Of a stretch of DNA of 64,000 nt, positions 15,901-27,900 are shown in pieces. The notes below the pieces were generated by a model. The model was not told where the DNA came from. It worked only from the letters and a program-made list of their open reading frames with translations, and searched no databases. The stretch is from Burhinus oedicnemus (taxonomy: Eukaryota; Chordata; Aves; Charadriiformes; Burhinidae). Numbering within the stretch: position 1 is the first letter of the stretch; the number at the start of each line of letters is the position of its first letter. A program made the translations under genes and the position numbers. The DNA lies in contig VFFE01007622.1 in NCBI GenBank assembly GCA_008921705.1, positions 974,577-1,038,576 on the forward strand, in the 5' to 3' direction.

Positions 15901-16034
15901 TTTTTGCCCCGTTCCAGAAGCAGTGTTTCAGCCCAGCTAGGCTGAACCCAGCCTGAGCTGAATGCAGCTTCTTCAACTTGGATTTGCAATTTACTGCCAG
16001 GAGAAAAGAAGAAAAAAAAAAGAAAAAAAAAAAA
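9911..16034. other. DBI-TMEM37 intergenic region, left part
   Basis: No gene recognised. One CR1 fragment lies at 12345-12779. The rest is AT-moderate DNA with short open frames only. At 15590-15606 there is an in-frame ATG (MSRQE) followed directly by a GTAAAG donor, in the phase needed to join TMEM37 exon 2. It is a weak candidate for the missing TMEM37 first exon and lies before the assembly gap. Confidence 0.5.
12345..12779 (+). mobile_element. CR1 LINE 3' fragment, sense orientation
   Basis: About 435 bases match the familiar avian CR1 3' end: GGGCCACGAAGATGATCAGAGG at the left, then the GAGAAGAGAAGGCTC, AGGAAGAAATTTTTCACT and CATCCCTGGAAGTGTTCAAG segments, and AACCATTCTGTGATTCTAC at the right terminus. 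It is 5'-truncated, as most CR1 copies are, and carries no intact reverse transcriptase. It lies between DBI and TMEM37. Confidence 0.95.
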
Positions 16035-16054
16035 NNNNNNNNNNNNNNNNNNNN
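16035..16054. other. Assembly gap (20 N)
   Basis: Twenty N separate an A-rich purine run (about 16004-16034) from a very GC-rich CpG block. The abrupt composition change means real sequence of unknown length is missing. It falls exactly where the TMEM37 promoter and first exon would be expected, so reading frames that cross it are not meaningful. Confidence 0.98.
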
Positions 16055-16760
16055 CGCCTCGACCCGTTCCCCGGAGCCGCGGGGCCCAGCCGGCCGGAGA
16101 CACCCCCGCCCTCCTCCCTGGACCGGCAGCAGCTCCCCCTCCCCGCCGGCGGCCGTGGTGCTCCCCCTCCCCGCCGGCGGCCGTGGTGCTCCCCCTCCCC
16201 GCCGGCGGCCGTGGTGCTCCCCCTCCCCGCCGGCGGCCGTGGTGCTCCCCCTCCCCGCCGGCGGGGCTGCCGCCGCACCACCGCCTGCCGCGCAGGGCTG
16301 GAGAGGGCTGCGGGGTGCTTGGCTTGGCTTTTAATGAAATTTCGGGCCCTCTTGGAGGGTTTCAGTAAAGAAAGGGTGTGTGCTGCCCGCGCTAGCCCGC
16401 GGGGGCTGCCGACGGAGACACCCCAGCCCCCGGGTAGCCGAGCCGTGCCGGCTCCGGGGTGAGGAGCCGGGTCTGGGCCGGTGTTGCTGCCGGCAAGAGG
16501 AGAGCCCGGCTGGCTGCAGCCCAGGAGGGCTGTGGGAGAAGGAGGCCAGTGCTGGTAATTGGGTGCCGTGTGTCCCCCCCGGCCCGCGCTGCTTCTGCCG
16601 CCCGCCCCGTCCCAGCCGTCGGCCTCCATCCTCCCAGGGGCCGGCGGTTTCCTCCAGCCCTGCCAGAGCAGGAGGCTGTGCCGTGGGGCAGGGATCCTGC
16701 TCAGCCCGCAGCCTTTGTGATCCCGAACCCCGGCCTTGACGTGGGAGCATTGTTTGAGCA
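16055..16760. promoter_or_regulatory. TMEM37: GC-rich CpG island upstream of TMEM37 exon 2
   Basis: High GC and CpG density starts at the gap and fades near 16.76 kb, 200 bases before TMEM37 exon 2. Position and orientation make it the probable TMEM37 promoter/first-exon region. I could not find an ATG plus phase-0 donor inside it that would splice to exon 2. A 28-bp minisatellite lies within it. Confidence 0.6.
16133..16264. repeat. 28-bp GC-rich minisatellite, about 4.7 copies
   Basis: Four perfect tandem copies of a 28-base unit start at 16133, 16161, 16189 and 16217; a partial fifth runs from 16245 to 16264. Each unit contains CTCCCCCTCCCCGCCGGCGG followed by CCGTGGTG. The copies are identical, which suggests recent expansion or a collapsed longer array. 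Because 28 is not a multiple of 3, the array reads through all frames in turn and explains the long proline/arginine-rich open frames here. Confidence 0.97.
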
Positions 16761-16960
16761 GCCAGCGAACCGGGAGAGCTTCACCCACCCTTCCTTTCGC
16801 CTGGGTACAGCCTGTAACTGCGCTGCCTTCCCCTGCGAGAAGGGTTTGATGTGCACGAGCAAATCACTTCAAAAGCTGAAGTCCCACAGCTTTGTCCCTC
16901 TGATTTCATTTCACCCTTAAGTAGTTGTGAAAAAACTCAGGGTTTTTTCTCTCCTTTAAG

Positions 16961-17533
16961 GCGCAGAGGCTGCTGACGCAGCGGAGACCACAGAAATCCT
17001 TCTTTGAGACGCTCATCAGGAGCCTGATCATCTTGTGCGTGGCCATAGCAGTGGTCTTGTCATCCATCTCCGTCTGCGATGGCCGCTGGCTCTTCGCGAG
17101 GGGGCAGCTCTTCGGACTGTGGCACTTCTGCACCGTTAGCAATGGCAGCGTCCTGAAGTGCGTCACTGACCTCAGCCTGGCCAAGGTGGAGGGGCTGAGC
17201 GTGGGGGTGATTCCCATAAGAAGCATGGTGTCCTTTGCCGTTGTGGTTGCCATATTTGGCCTGGAGCTCTTGATGGTGTCTCAAGTCTGCGAGGATGCCA
17301 ATGCAAGGCGGAAGTGGTCAATGGGCTCAGTTCTGATCCTGGGCTCTTTTTTGCTGTCGGCTACAGGGGTTCTGAGCTTTTCCATCCTTATGAAGGATCA
17401 CCTCACCTTCACGGGCTTCACGCTGACGTACTGGTGCGAGTTCATTGCTGCCTTTCTCTTCTTCCTTAACGGGATCAGTGGACTTCACATCAACAGCCTC
17501 ACGCACCCTAGGAACAGGGTAGGCAAAATCTAG
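16961..17533 (+). CDS. TMEM37: TMEM37 (calcium channel gamma-like, claudin-fold), main exon; 5' exon missing
   Basis: An acceptor (CTCCTTTAAG) precedes an open frame of 190 codons ending at TAG 17531-17533. TMEM37 (PR1) is a four-pass membrane protein of the PMP22/claudin/CACNG superfamily, described as a voltage-dependent calcium channel gamma-like subunit. Numbering from the exon start, TM segments lie near 20-38, 86-106, 121-144 and 150-172. The extracellular loop shows the claudin signature: Trp43, Gly52-Leu53-Trp54, Cys57 and Cys67, with an N-glycosylation sequon at Asn61 (NGS). The C-terminus contains NGISGLHINSLTHP, close to the human protein. Human has a short first exon (about 7 codons), so only the initiator segment is missing. 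It probably lies in or near the 20-N gap at 16035. Codon 1 of the exon is in phase 0. Confidence 0.93.
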   Translation, partial: AQRLLTQRRPQKSFFETLIRSLIILCVAIAVVLSSISVCDGRWLFARGQLFGLWHFCTVSNGSVLKCVTDLSLAKVEGLSVGVIPIRSMVSFAVVVAIFGLELLMVSQVCEDANARRKWSMGSVLILGSFLLSATGVLSFSILMKDHLTFTGFTLTYWCEFIAAFLFFLNGISGLHINSLTHPRNRVGKI

Positions 17534-20500
17534 GCGCAAAGGGTGTACCTCCGCCTTTGTGTAATCAGCTTTGCCAATTAGACTGGAAAAAAGGAAGTCT
17601 AATGAAGTTTGAAAAGGACACCATGTCTTAAATTGTGTGCAAGGAGGGGGAAGCATGAGTCAGTCTTGATGCCTGTAGAAGACATACCCACCCACCGGTC
17701 AGCGTGGAGGGCTGCACAACACGAGCAAAGCAGAGACTGAGACTGGCTGCTGCTGAAATGTGTTTTTCTGGAGGAGTGGATTAAAGAAGAGGGCATCCCG
17801 TTAAACACGCAGAGGGCTGGCAGACTGCGATCTACACATGTGGGCTCAGTTTTGAGGCTTACACAAAGCGTGTACTGCCATGGGTTTGGTGTTGCTGTGC
17901 TTTCCCCCGTACTCTGGAGCCTGTGAAAAGTGCGACGTCTTCGGTGTGTCTCGTGGCTTTGCTCTGTCTCAGGGACAGATGATTTGTGCCTGGCCATGCT
18001 CACTGGCCTGGACTAGTGAAAATCTTCACTGGATCTCACTCCTCCATTTCTCCTTCAAAAGAGAAGGCACACAGATCTTGATCTAGTCACCTGGGTTTTT
18101 TCCTGCTGGCATGTTCCCTATACCTGTCCTTGCGTCTGAGTTTTTCTGGAACACCTTTGACAGAGGCGCAGGGAGATGTAGCTGTCTTGGGGCCAAGGAC
18201 AGGCGTTGGGTGAGGCAGGTGTACGAGGAAGGGTTGTGATGCCTTCCTTGGGCAGCAGTGCATGTTCTTATGCTCACAGCCTCTCCCTGCTGTCACCGCT
18301 CCTGCTGCTCCTGTAGGACACATGCCAATCGGTCACCCAAACTGGCTCCCTCGCAGCCCTTGCAAAGTTCTCTGTAATGAGGCACTGTTCTTCCTGGTTT
18401 CTTTCTTGTCCCTTTGGGGCAAGAGGGACAACCTTTGCAGGGGCTTTAGGTGGGCATTGTGGCTGGGTAGGCCATGTTGAGACCACTGCACCTTCTGGGG
18501 TGTGTTTTGGTTGTCAGGATTTCCCACTGGGGCAATGGGAAGTCTCCTCATCCTGTAGCTGAGTCTCCTGTAGCATTTTTCCTGGGAGGAGAAAACTCTA
18601 GATCCTCCTGACCAGTCCAAGTCCTCTTCATCCCCTGATTAACAGTGGGCCTGGGAGGAGAAGCCCAGGATTGCCTAAGAAGGGGCTGATGGGGACAGCT
18701 TTATCTGTCACAGCTGATGGAAATCCAAAGGGACTTGGCCAAATTATATCAAGGCTGTTCTTCTGCCAATGCCTGAGTCAAGACCTCCACAGTTGCTGCA
18801 GCTTTGAAGTTCCCTATGCTGTCTGATGTAAAAGGAGAGGAGACCTCAGAGGTTGGATTGCCCCACATATGTCCTCCCTGTCCAACATCCAGCATTCCAC
18901 TGGCCACAGATAAAAATGTCTTTAGAGTATTTCAGGGTCTCTGTTTTAATGTTTGTTTTGTATCAGCTGGTAAAACAGCTTGTATTTTTGTTTTAGGACA
19001 AATGTTTCTACATGTTTCATCTCTAGCTTGTCTGATAGCTGTTGAGCAAGGTTTTCATTTCCTGTGCAGCAAGTTTGACACAATTCACCTGAAACAAAAG
19101 CATCATAGCACAAAGACCGAGAAGGCTGTGTAGGCAAGCCACAAGTAAACAGCTTTGTGTTTGAAAGCCACGAGTCATAAGTCCTGCCTGAGCATACATC
19201 CACACTTGCTGAATATGCTCCTGTGGACACGCTTGCCTTCATGAGGACAGTCTCCATTCCTTTTCAGATTTCCATAACTTTTTAAGATAATGCTCCTAAG
19301 CTTGTTTTGTGATGCAGTTTCAGACCAGGCTTGCTCTGGACAGTGCCAGTTGTGCTTTTGCACATGAGTGCCCGATTTCTGGTGAGATAATGCACGGAGC
19401 TGTGCTACCCAGCCAACTCCTGAAGCTCTTGCAATGTTCAGGGCTCTGTCAGGGTTTATTGACCCCCTCTCAAGGACAAGGACTTGTGCCCTTAAGCTGC
19501 CTCTGGAAAACTGCACTGTGATTGCATGTCTCTGTGAAGGTGCTTTTGATTTGCTCAATTGCACTGTTGAAGACGTGCTAGTGGGCTGAACTTGCAGATT
19601 CTTGTGTGGACAGTGCTGTTGGCTTTAGCAAAGCCACTTACTCCAGAAAGATTCTGCAAGGTCTGGTCCCAAACTGTTGCACTTTGGTGTTACCAGGTAG
19701 TGGCGTGCCTTAACTAACCGATAAATCAGTTGTGGTGCCTAGGGGTGCCTGTGCCAGGCAGGACAGTTCCCCTACACGAGGTCAAGGGTTGTCCATGGCT
19801 TGTCTAGAAACATGGATGTAACTTCAGAGTGCCTTCTTGGTGACATCAAAAACTGGAAGTCAATTCTGCATGTATTCCCCTTTGTGCTAGTGGGAGGTTG
19901 TGCCCCCAGCCCCTTCCCTGGGGCTTCCCTGGTACATAGTCAGACCGAGTCCCAGGCTGGTACCTCCCACTCAGGTTAGAGGGAGGCAGTGGACAAGTTG
20001 AGTTCACCCAAGACTTGGTGCAATTGTGAATGATTTTAGGATACCCTCTGCTAGCTGAAAAAGAGGTCTTTTCTTGGGGGTAGGGAATTCTCTAGGGAAA
20101 ATACAGTTAACTTTTTTTCCTGCTGGCTTTGTATAGTACTGCTTGAGTTACTAATGCTGGGAGAAGATGCGTTTTGATGGCTAAATACTACAAAACAGGT
20201 TTGATTGTCTTGGAGACATCCTTATATAAAGCAACCTGTGCAGCAATGGGTAACTGTTCATTTTCTGAAGCCTGTGGAAGTGTCAAGCAATATTCCTGAA
20301 GTTTGTTAAATAAATTTCTTTGAAATAAGATAACTGTAATTCTCTCTTTTTATATTTAGATACTGAGGTGAAGATTTAAGGGGATGAGTGGGGTTTATGT
20401 AATCATCTCCCAGGCGCCGATTCCGTGTGTTTACCCAGCTAGCCCGATGAAGAAATGACTGCTTGGCGCTTTGCCGAGCTCCAGACCAAGGGAGCCGAGG

Positions 20501-23500
20501 CTGCACACTCCCCTCGCCTTTCCTTTCCCTGTCCACACCAACCCAAGCAGCCAGCACCGTTTTCTTGTCTTGCAAAACAAGAGGGGCAGTCAGCTGGGCT
20601 GCTTCGTGGGAATTAGAGATAACCTTGTAGGCTCTTAATAATTTCCTCCTGCAGCATGTGCTCTGTTTACCAGCTAAAGAGCTCTTTCCTGTGTCCTTCA
20701 CCTCCCTTTTCCCACACCGCACCCTGTGTCTGAAGCATCCTTGCTCTTTTCCCCAGCTTTGCTTATTTGGCCTGCAGAAGTGGTATCCGAGTACAGATGT
20801 ATTTATACGTTTTTTTTCCCTGAGCCCACAGTACTAAAAGGTTTAGTTAAATGTCAGGAAAACAGATTTCCAGCTTCACCACTGAATTAGTTTATGTAAT
20901 CTCAATAAGTTAATTAGCACCTGGTGTTCTTGGTGATGGGAGAGGTCATTGGCTTGTCTCAGAAAGTTTAATATCTCTTAAAAGCTGGGTAATGAACATC
21001 ACCTCTTGTTAATGAGCTGTTTAGACTTGCTCAGTTACTAACTTTAATTGGAAACTTGTGCACAAACCATTGCTTGCGGTTAAGAATACAGAAATAATGG
21101 CACAGGGCACGCTAACTAGGGAGATAAGCTGCACTGTTAATGGTATGTTGATTTTAAGTCTACAGTACCTTCATCAGCTGTGCTTGGAGGGACACTTGGT
21201 TTGGGGGTTGAGCATTGCTTGTTATTGTGAGTCAGGGGAAGGTGATTACAGGAAGATGACTGCCCTCACCTGCCTTCTCTTTCCCTCTGTTGGGGACTAT
21301 GGGTAAGCAGGTAATGGCCCTTCTTCTAAACCTTCCACGAAGAAGGGCCTCATTTCTGGCCAAAAGAAAGTTCTGCCCCGGGGGGTGTCCTGGAAGGGGT
21401 GTGGATTCCTGGGGCCTCTCACCTTCACATGGCTTCAACCCCTCTGAACTGGCACCACCCGCTTCTCAAACAGTTCATTTCAGCTCCCCCCATGCCCAGT
21501 GAGGCGTTGCTCAATATTAATTATTCACTGCACCACAATACTGCTTTTTGCTTCTGACGTTTTGCTGGGAACTTCCTTGTTGCTGTGTTGGGAGAGAAAA
21601 CCCATTAATCACTTCCTCTTAAATTCAGCCTTAGGTTGTAGACTGCTGATGTTCAGGCTGCTGGAGCTGCTGCCCGCGCCGCTGGCTTGCAGAGCTGCAA
21701 CTGGCTTCTCGGGGGATCTGGAGTGAATAGCCAGAGGCTGCCACCAGTGTCCCAGAACAATGATAACTACTTGTCCGAAAGGTGGTACTTAAGTCCTACT
21801 TACTGGTAACAAATGCCTGCTTTACACTGAATACCGAAGAGCAAGTATAGAGAAAGGGAAGTTGGTGAACTCTGAACATGGAGTTTGTGTTCAGCCTGTG
21901 TCAGTAGATTCAGGCCCCTGGCACTGGGGTCCGCCTGCCTCGCACCTGTTCATCTCCCGCTTTTTGCATCGCTCGCTGAGATTTACTTCCCTGTTCCTCT
22001 TCATCTGCTTATAAACGTGTCGGCGTTCCCGGAGCTAAGTAGCTCTTTTCTTCAGCATTCGTCAGTACAGTTAATCGAGAGAGATCCCCAGCAGGGAAGG
22101 GTGCTTTTGCACCCCCTGTGCAGAAGATGGGTGAGGTGAGAACCCATCCCACTACGGTGGTGTTTGGCAGCAGCTTTCTACATCCAGGTCACAGCATCAT
22201 AACGCCTAGGGCATTCTGCTTCCAGCACCTGTCTGAGTGGACTTGCTCTTTCCAAAAAGCCGAGGACTCCGAATGCCAGCTGACATCCGAGGATTTTTAT
22301 GGAGCCTCAGCTCTTCATACAAACCAGGCCAGCACTTGATGCCTGAAGCAAACATGTAATACAGAATCTGGGAATACTGCTCTTTTTTTTGGTTATTTCA
22401 GGCAAGTCAAATAAAACCAAAATGGCCATGTAAAACAAGAACTTATGCTAGAACTTTTTTTTTTTTTAAATACAAAAAACAGCAGCATTTTTGTTTGGGC
22501 CATGTAGTTTGCACCTGTTTCACCAGGACTCCTGTACAAATAGGTATCATGCTCAGGCTGGGCTCCACCTGATCTTGTGCCATCAGTGCTGGTCCTAACT
22601 ACGTACTGCAGGGCTGAGTTCTTACACTGGCTTGTGGGAGAGCCAATAATTGCATCAGATCTAATTAATAACATGTTGTTGTCTCTCTGAATCTATATTT
22701 CTTCATTTGTGCCAGAAGAAAGCACTTGCATTTAAAACAAACGGCTGCTTTAGCTTGATAGATGTTTAATTCTCAGACAGGGAACATACAAGTTGTTTCA
22801 CTCTTCTCGGTCTTATTTGTAGGCCAGAGAGAAAATTAGGCTAATGGTTGTATCTTTTTGGAAGTATCTGGCTTGCTAAATGCTCTGGACAGAGTGAATC
22901 CCCGATAAGGTTGGAGGCTCTGCTTGGCTTGGGTAAGTTAGCGAGAAGTGAGATCTCTCACTCAAACGTGCATGGAGGGGCTTTCACTTTTCCCTCAGTC
23001 ATAGGACTGATCCCGTTTTTGCTCTTCCATCTACTTGCTTTGGCTGAGTTTTAAAGGACAAAGTCAACTCAAAACCTTCCTGTTTCCAAAAACATAGGTT
23101 TAAAATTAATTCCTGGAAATGCTTGCCAGTTGACTGCTTTATATTTGATTTTTTTTCCCTAGTTTTACAGAGGTTCAACTCTCCCACTGCTGGGTGACCT
23201 GCATCAGCAAGCAAAGCCAACCAGGCAGGAGAGGCCGGAGCAAATGCAAAACCCTCCCTCCTGGCCTGGCTGCCGTCAGTGGTGCTGCTGCCTGCAATGT
23301 CTGCTTCACAGGGAGTATACAGGCTGTGCAGTCTAACTGTCAGTACTGGCAGAGAAAAAAAGGCATTTTTCCTGAATCTCAGGGTTGGAAACAGTGCTAA
23401 TAGCACTCAAAAATCTGCTTCTGCACTTTGAAAAGCACCCTTTGAATTTCACTCCATGTTTGCCTTCTGGTAAAATGGCAGAAGTCTACCATGATGGTTT

Positions 23501-24766
23501 GGTGTGAATAAAAGCTCCTTAGAGCAGTTTTGGCAGAGCAGCTGGGGAAAGCCGCTTGGTCAGCATTTGACATACCACGTATGTTTTCCCAATGTCTTGT
23601 AGGTGATCAGGAGGAGGGAGAAGTGTGATAAACGCCACTTGCTTTCTGCTCGGTCATCTTTGTCCTTGAAGAAAACCAGGCAAGAATTGCCCCAACTGGG
23701 GAAATGCAGATACAAAATCAAGTAGGAGGCTTGATCGCATTTGTTGGATGAATTGTTTTATCCCTTTCCCACTCAAACCAGGGAAACTTGCTTAACAGTT
23801 TTATCCTTGAGAACATAAAGCTGTAATAGAAGATCAGATACCTTGTGACAGCGTATTACTGTGGACAGTATTGCAGATTTCAGCATGCTGAGCGATCGTA
23901 GACTCTAAGGAGATTTTTGCCAGCCACTAAGGTGTTATTTTTCACAAGATACCTTGTACTGTCCAGTTCAATTGAGTTTTAAATGTCTCAAGGGCTTTCA
24001 TTGCTTCCCTTCAAAGACTAGCTGGACAAGTCTCAGAGGTACAGACACAATAGGGAAGAGCCATCTTACTAAAGTTTTCTTGGTCACCCTTGGAATATGC
24101 TATAATATATTTTTTACTATTTCAAAAACATACAAAGATCCAAATTGGACCACTGTTATTTCCAAGGTCTCCACTGTCTGAACCTGCCACTGTCACTGGA
24201 GCATACGGGAGCAACGATACGCCGTCAGAGAGGAAACAGGAGCTCAGCTGTGCTTTACATTCTCAGTGTCCATCATCCATCACCACAACAGAAAGACTTT
24301 GAATCTTGGTAAATTTTAGGGATGAATTAATTTTGCATTTCAAATCCATGGGCTTTGTTAAAGGATAGCACGTCATACAAGACTGAATGTCCTCCCAGCT
24401 TCAACAGCAGAAGAAATAGAGAACATCTAAAACTCACCAGCCTGGCTTATTCTGGAACATGTTGGAGAGCCACATGGGACATGAAAGGTCAGATTTAAGG
24501 TAGAAATAGCAGCTGAAAAATACTGGTGTGGAAAGAAACACAAATGACTGTGGCCAGAAACCCAAAGAAGAGCATAATGTTTTGCCCCATTTTGCCTTGC
24601 AAAATAACTCTGGTGCTACACAGGATATAAATGAACAGATGTGCTTCAAGAACCATTGATCTACAGCCAAGTCCCGCTTTTGGATACATACACAAGACTC
24701 CCAGCACGGTCCACGGGACTTAACCATGTGTATCTGAGCATGGAGGTATCCTCCAGGCGTACAGTG
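17534..24766. other. TMEM37-SCTR convergent intergenic region
   Basis: TMEM37 and SCTR point toward each other, so both 3' UTRs lie here. An AATAAA at 20309-20314 is a possible TMEM37 polyadenylation signal, but would imply a 2.8 kb 3' UTR. No repeat or RNA gene was recognised. One exon-like open frame on the plus strand (23603-23721: acceptor CTTGTAG, 39 codons plus 2 bases, donor GTAGGA) could belong to an unknown transcript, but 40 open codons is within chance. Confidence 0.5.
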
Positions 24767-24943
24767 TTAAAGCACGCTTGATCTTTGGAGGGTTGCTCTC
24801 CTGTGCTCTGGTGGGCTCGACCTCACCATCTGCATCTCTTGAGTTAAGCCACTTCCTCCGTTACTTGCTGAGGTGCTGAGATGCTGACGCAAGTGTTTGC
24901 TTAAATGCCACTGCCTCCATTTTCTCTGAACTTCCAGCTGAAC
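24767..24943 (-). CDS. SCTR: SCTR exon 13: cytoplasmic tail
   Basis: The exon follows the acceptor TTTCTACCTAG and encodes 58 residues, opening with [14 protein letters not shown], which aligns closely with the human tail start, and ending SSVL before TAA at 24769-24767. After the first 14 residues it diverges strongly from human. It is Ser/Thr/His/Arg-rich, with clusters that could be phosphorylated by GPCR kinases, and about 12 residues longer. Confidence 0.92.
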   Translation of the reverse strand, partial: VQLEVQRKWRQWHLSKHLRQHLSTSASNGGSGLTQEMQMVRSSPPEHRRATLQRSSVL

Positions 24944-27900
24944 CTAGGTAGAAAGGTCACAAAATACTTAGTTCAGCTAGTTTATCTTGGAGCCCTGCAT
25001 TGTGGAGAGCAGTATAACAGGAAAAGGAGAGCGGGTTACCTTTGCCAAGGTTTGGATTTATTTATTTAACCCCTAGTTTAAGGGGTTAGGGTAGGGCCTG
25101 TTTCTTGTCTCTTCTAGTGATACTGTTGTTGCAGTGACACAATTTTCTGTTAACCTGTTTTTCTGTTTACTGGCAGGTGAAACTGTTCACAGAGTCTAGC
25201 TGGCCTTAGTACGTGTTTGGTTTAGAATTTTCCGAGATTTTTATTTTAGTTATAAAAACGGGACATTTTTGGCACTCTAAGGTAAAAAAATGCAGATTTT
25301 CTTTGCAAAACAACTTTTTCTGAACCCTATTAAAGGATCAGTCAAAGTATTTCAAACGCCTCCTTTTTCTTCCAACCTTAGGCACTAATGTTTTGGGGTT
25401 TTTTTCCTTCCAATAACCTCAGGATCTCCCAGGTTTGGATAATGTTTCCCCCCACCTCTACCAGCAGCAGCATTTCACAGAGCAAGTTCTAGCCCAGAAG
25501 CCTGGGAGTTATCATATGACTACAAAGGAAATGGTCCCTCTTCCAAAAGCTTTGCCTTACGAGAGTCCTAATAAACTTGGACTGGATACAGCTTTTGTTA
25601 AATTCCCTCCCAAGGATCAAGCAAAGAAAACAGCCATGGGATGACAGATAATAGCACCATACGTCAGAACTAGTTGATTGTCACTGTGACCATACTCCCA
25701 CCCTCTGTTCCCAGACAGTAATAATTCTATCTAATTTACGAAAGGGCTGCAATAGTTGAGAGGTGAAGCTTGCATCTGGCATACAATTACTTAGGCTTGC
25801 CAGGTCTAGGAGGTATTTCATGAGTGACGTTAGGTAGCTGGGAAGAAATCCCTCAGATAAAACGTGTAATTTGTTGGAGAATGTATCCTACTGATTAATG
25901 AGGCATACTTGAGCAATAAAAAAAAAGTTATATACACAAAACTCACCTCACCATTAAGAAAACAATAAAGTACAGCCACGACAAAGCCCTAAAAGATAAA
26001 AGAACCGTGGTCACAGAATTAGAAGTGCAGTTTCAGCTTTTGAATGGGGATGAGGCATCTCAAGGGACATCAGATAGCTTAGTTTTGCCATTGGGAGTCT
26101 GCTCTGTTGCAGTTACATGTTACGTCTCTTTTTTTATTTTAAAGAAATAATAGCTTAACAAATATTACCTGGAATGATCCAAGAGCCAATTCGAAAAACA
26201 GCTGAATTTCCATTGCGCCGCTGCTTGCATCTTCGGGGAAGAAAGCAAAGATAATGTAGTGGACCCCAAAGAGGGGGATGAGGAGGAGTGTTGACTTTGC
26301 AAGTCTCCTGAGAACAAGAACAGAGGGGAACACCAGTGTAGAAGGAGCAAGAGGGGCTTGGATGGACTCACGTGGCATAAAGTCACAACATAAGGGACAT
26401 ACATACTTGTATTGGTTGAAATCACTGCTCCGTCCTTCAGGCGAGCTGAGCTTCCTCATCAAGATTCTTAAAATGTTGACAAAAAGAATGAAATTAACCT
26501 GAAAAAAAAAAACAAACCCCGAAAGGAAGGATGTGAAAAAAAAAACAATGAAGCAACAAAACCAAATGCCCAGTTACCATTTATGTAACTGCCAGGTATC
26601 AGCAGAGCCAGTTTGGGGGTGTTTTTGGCTGAGCAGGCAGAATAGAGGGGCTGGGGCTGGCCTGCCTGTATCCCTGTCCCCATCCCAGTCTCTGTCCTTG
26701 CCTCTTGAGCCTGCCCGGCCAGCCAGGGCTTGGGTGCTGGCTGCTTTCCCCACCGGTCTGTTGCAGCTTTAGTTACAGGGATGATCAGGGTGTATTATGC
26801 AGGCAAATCACCAAAGGGCAGGGAGACCAGGCGCACCGGTAGGATCCCTTCTGGCTGTGGGGTTCAGACAGCCTCTGCGCTGCCTGGCCCCGCTTTGGAA
26901 GCCAGCAAACGGGCAGCACTGAAGCTACCGCTTGCTCACTGGCACTGCAAATGCTGTTTGTTCCCTGCCGAAAGACACAGCGTGGTTTTGGATGATGAAG
27001 ACAAAGTAGTTAAAAGTGGGGATAGGAGAGAGTCAACACCGAAGTTCTTCCTGTTGTGTTTTCCCCCTCTCCAAGGGTGGATATCAGATAAAAATGCTGA
27101 TCTGCTGCTCAATTTGGGCGACGGTGAAGCAATAGCTGTTTCTGCTCATTTGACCCTCAGGCAAAGAGCGGGAATCGCAGGGGAGGCGCGTGCCTCTCTC
27201 CCACAGCCACCGTGAAGTGACCTCGGGTTTTTCTCTGCCCTTCGCATCAGGGCTCCCGACATCGCCCTGCTCTCCTCCTGCACCCGCACAGCCCGTCGAC
27301 ACGCACCCACAGCCCTTTTGCAACACCCTGCACCGTGGCAGGCCCTTAACCCTCCCCTACGCCCGGAAACTCCATCGCAGCGGTGCATCCTCTTCACGGT
27401 GGCTTCTATGTGCCTGTGGGTGCTGGAGCAGGGCTCTGAGGTGGTGGGTTTCCCTCGGAGAAGCGGGTCTACTGTAGATGGGACAGAGCCAGGGTGTCCC
27501 CGGGTTCCCTAAATTATTGGACGAAGAGGGAGCAACAGTGGCTGCGTGGTCTGGGCTGCTGAGGGCATCTGGAGAGGGCTGGAAGTTTGGGGAGCTGGGG
27601 AGGGGTGAGGAAAGGAGCAGAGCTGTGAGGAGCTAGGGGTGGGGAACATGAATTAAAGACTGAAATATTTTGGGGGTGTTGGGGGGGAAAGGGAGGTTCA
27701 AGCTGGGGATTCTGGTTTTTTTAACCCACTAGGCCAGGCATAAGCAGTGTAGGCTGAGCAGGACTTTTTGCTAATGAAAACTACGGGGGCAGGGGGGACG
27801 GGGAGATGCCTGCTGGGAGGGATTGCCCGCGGGCAGCACGGCGATGAGTGTCAGCCTAGGAGCACAACGGAGTTTATCGGTGTTGATTTTCTGCCCTTTG

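Noticed and set aside
15962..16788. Long frames (up to 265 codons) around the N gap
   Set aside because: They cross undefined bases and the 28-bp GC minisatellite; GC-rich repeat DNA lacks stops.
20306..20722. 138-codon minus-strand ORF between TMEM37 and SCTR
   Set aside because: Considered as the SCTR last exon; the true exon 13 with matching phase and sequence is at 24767-24943.
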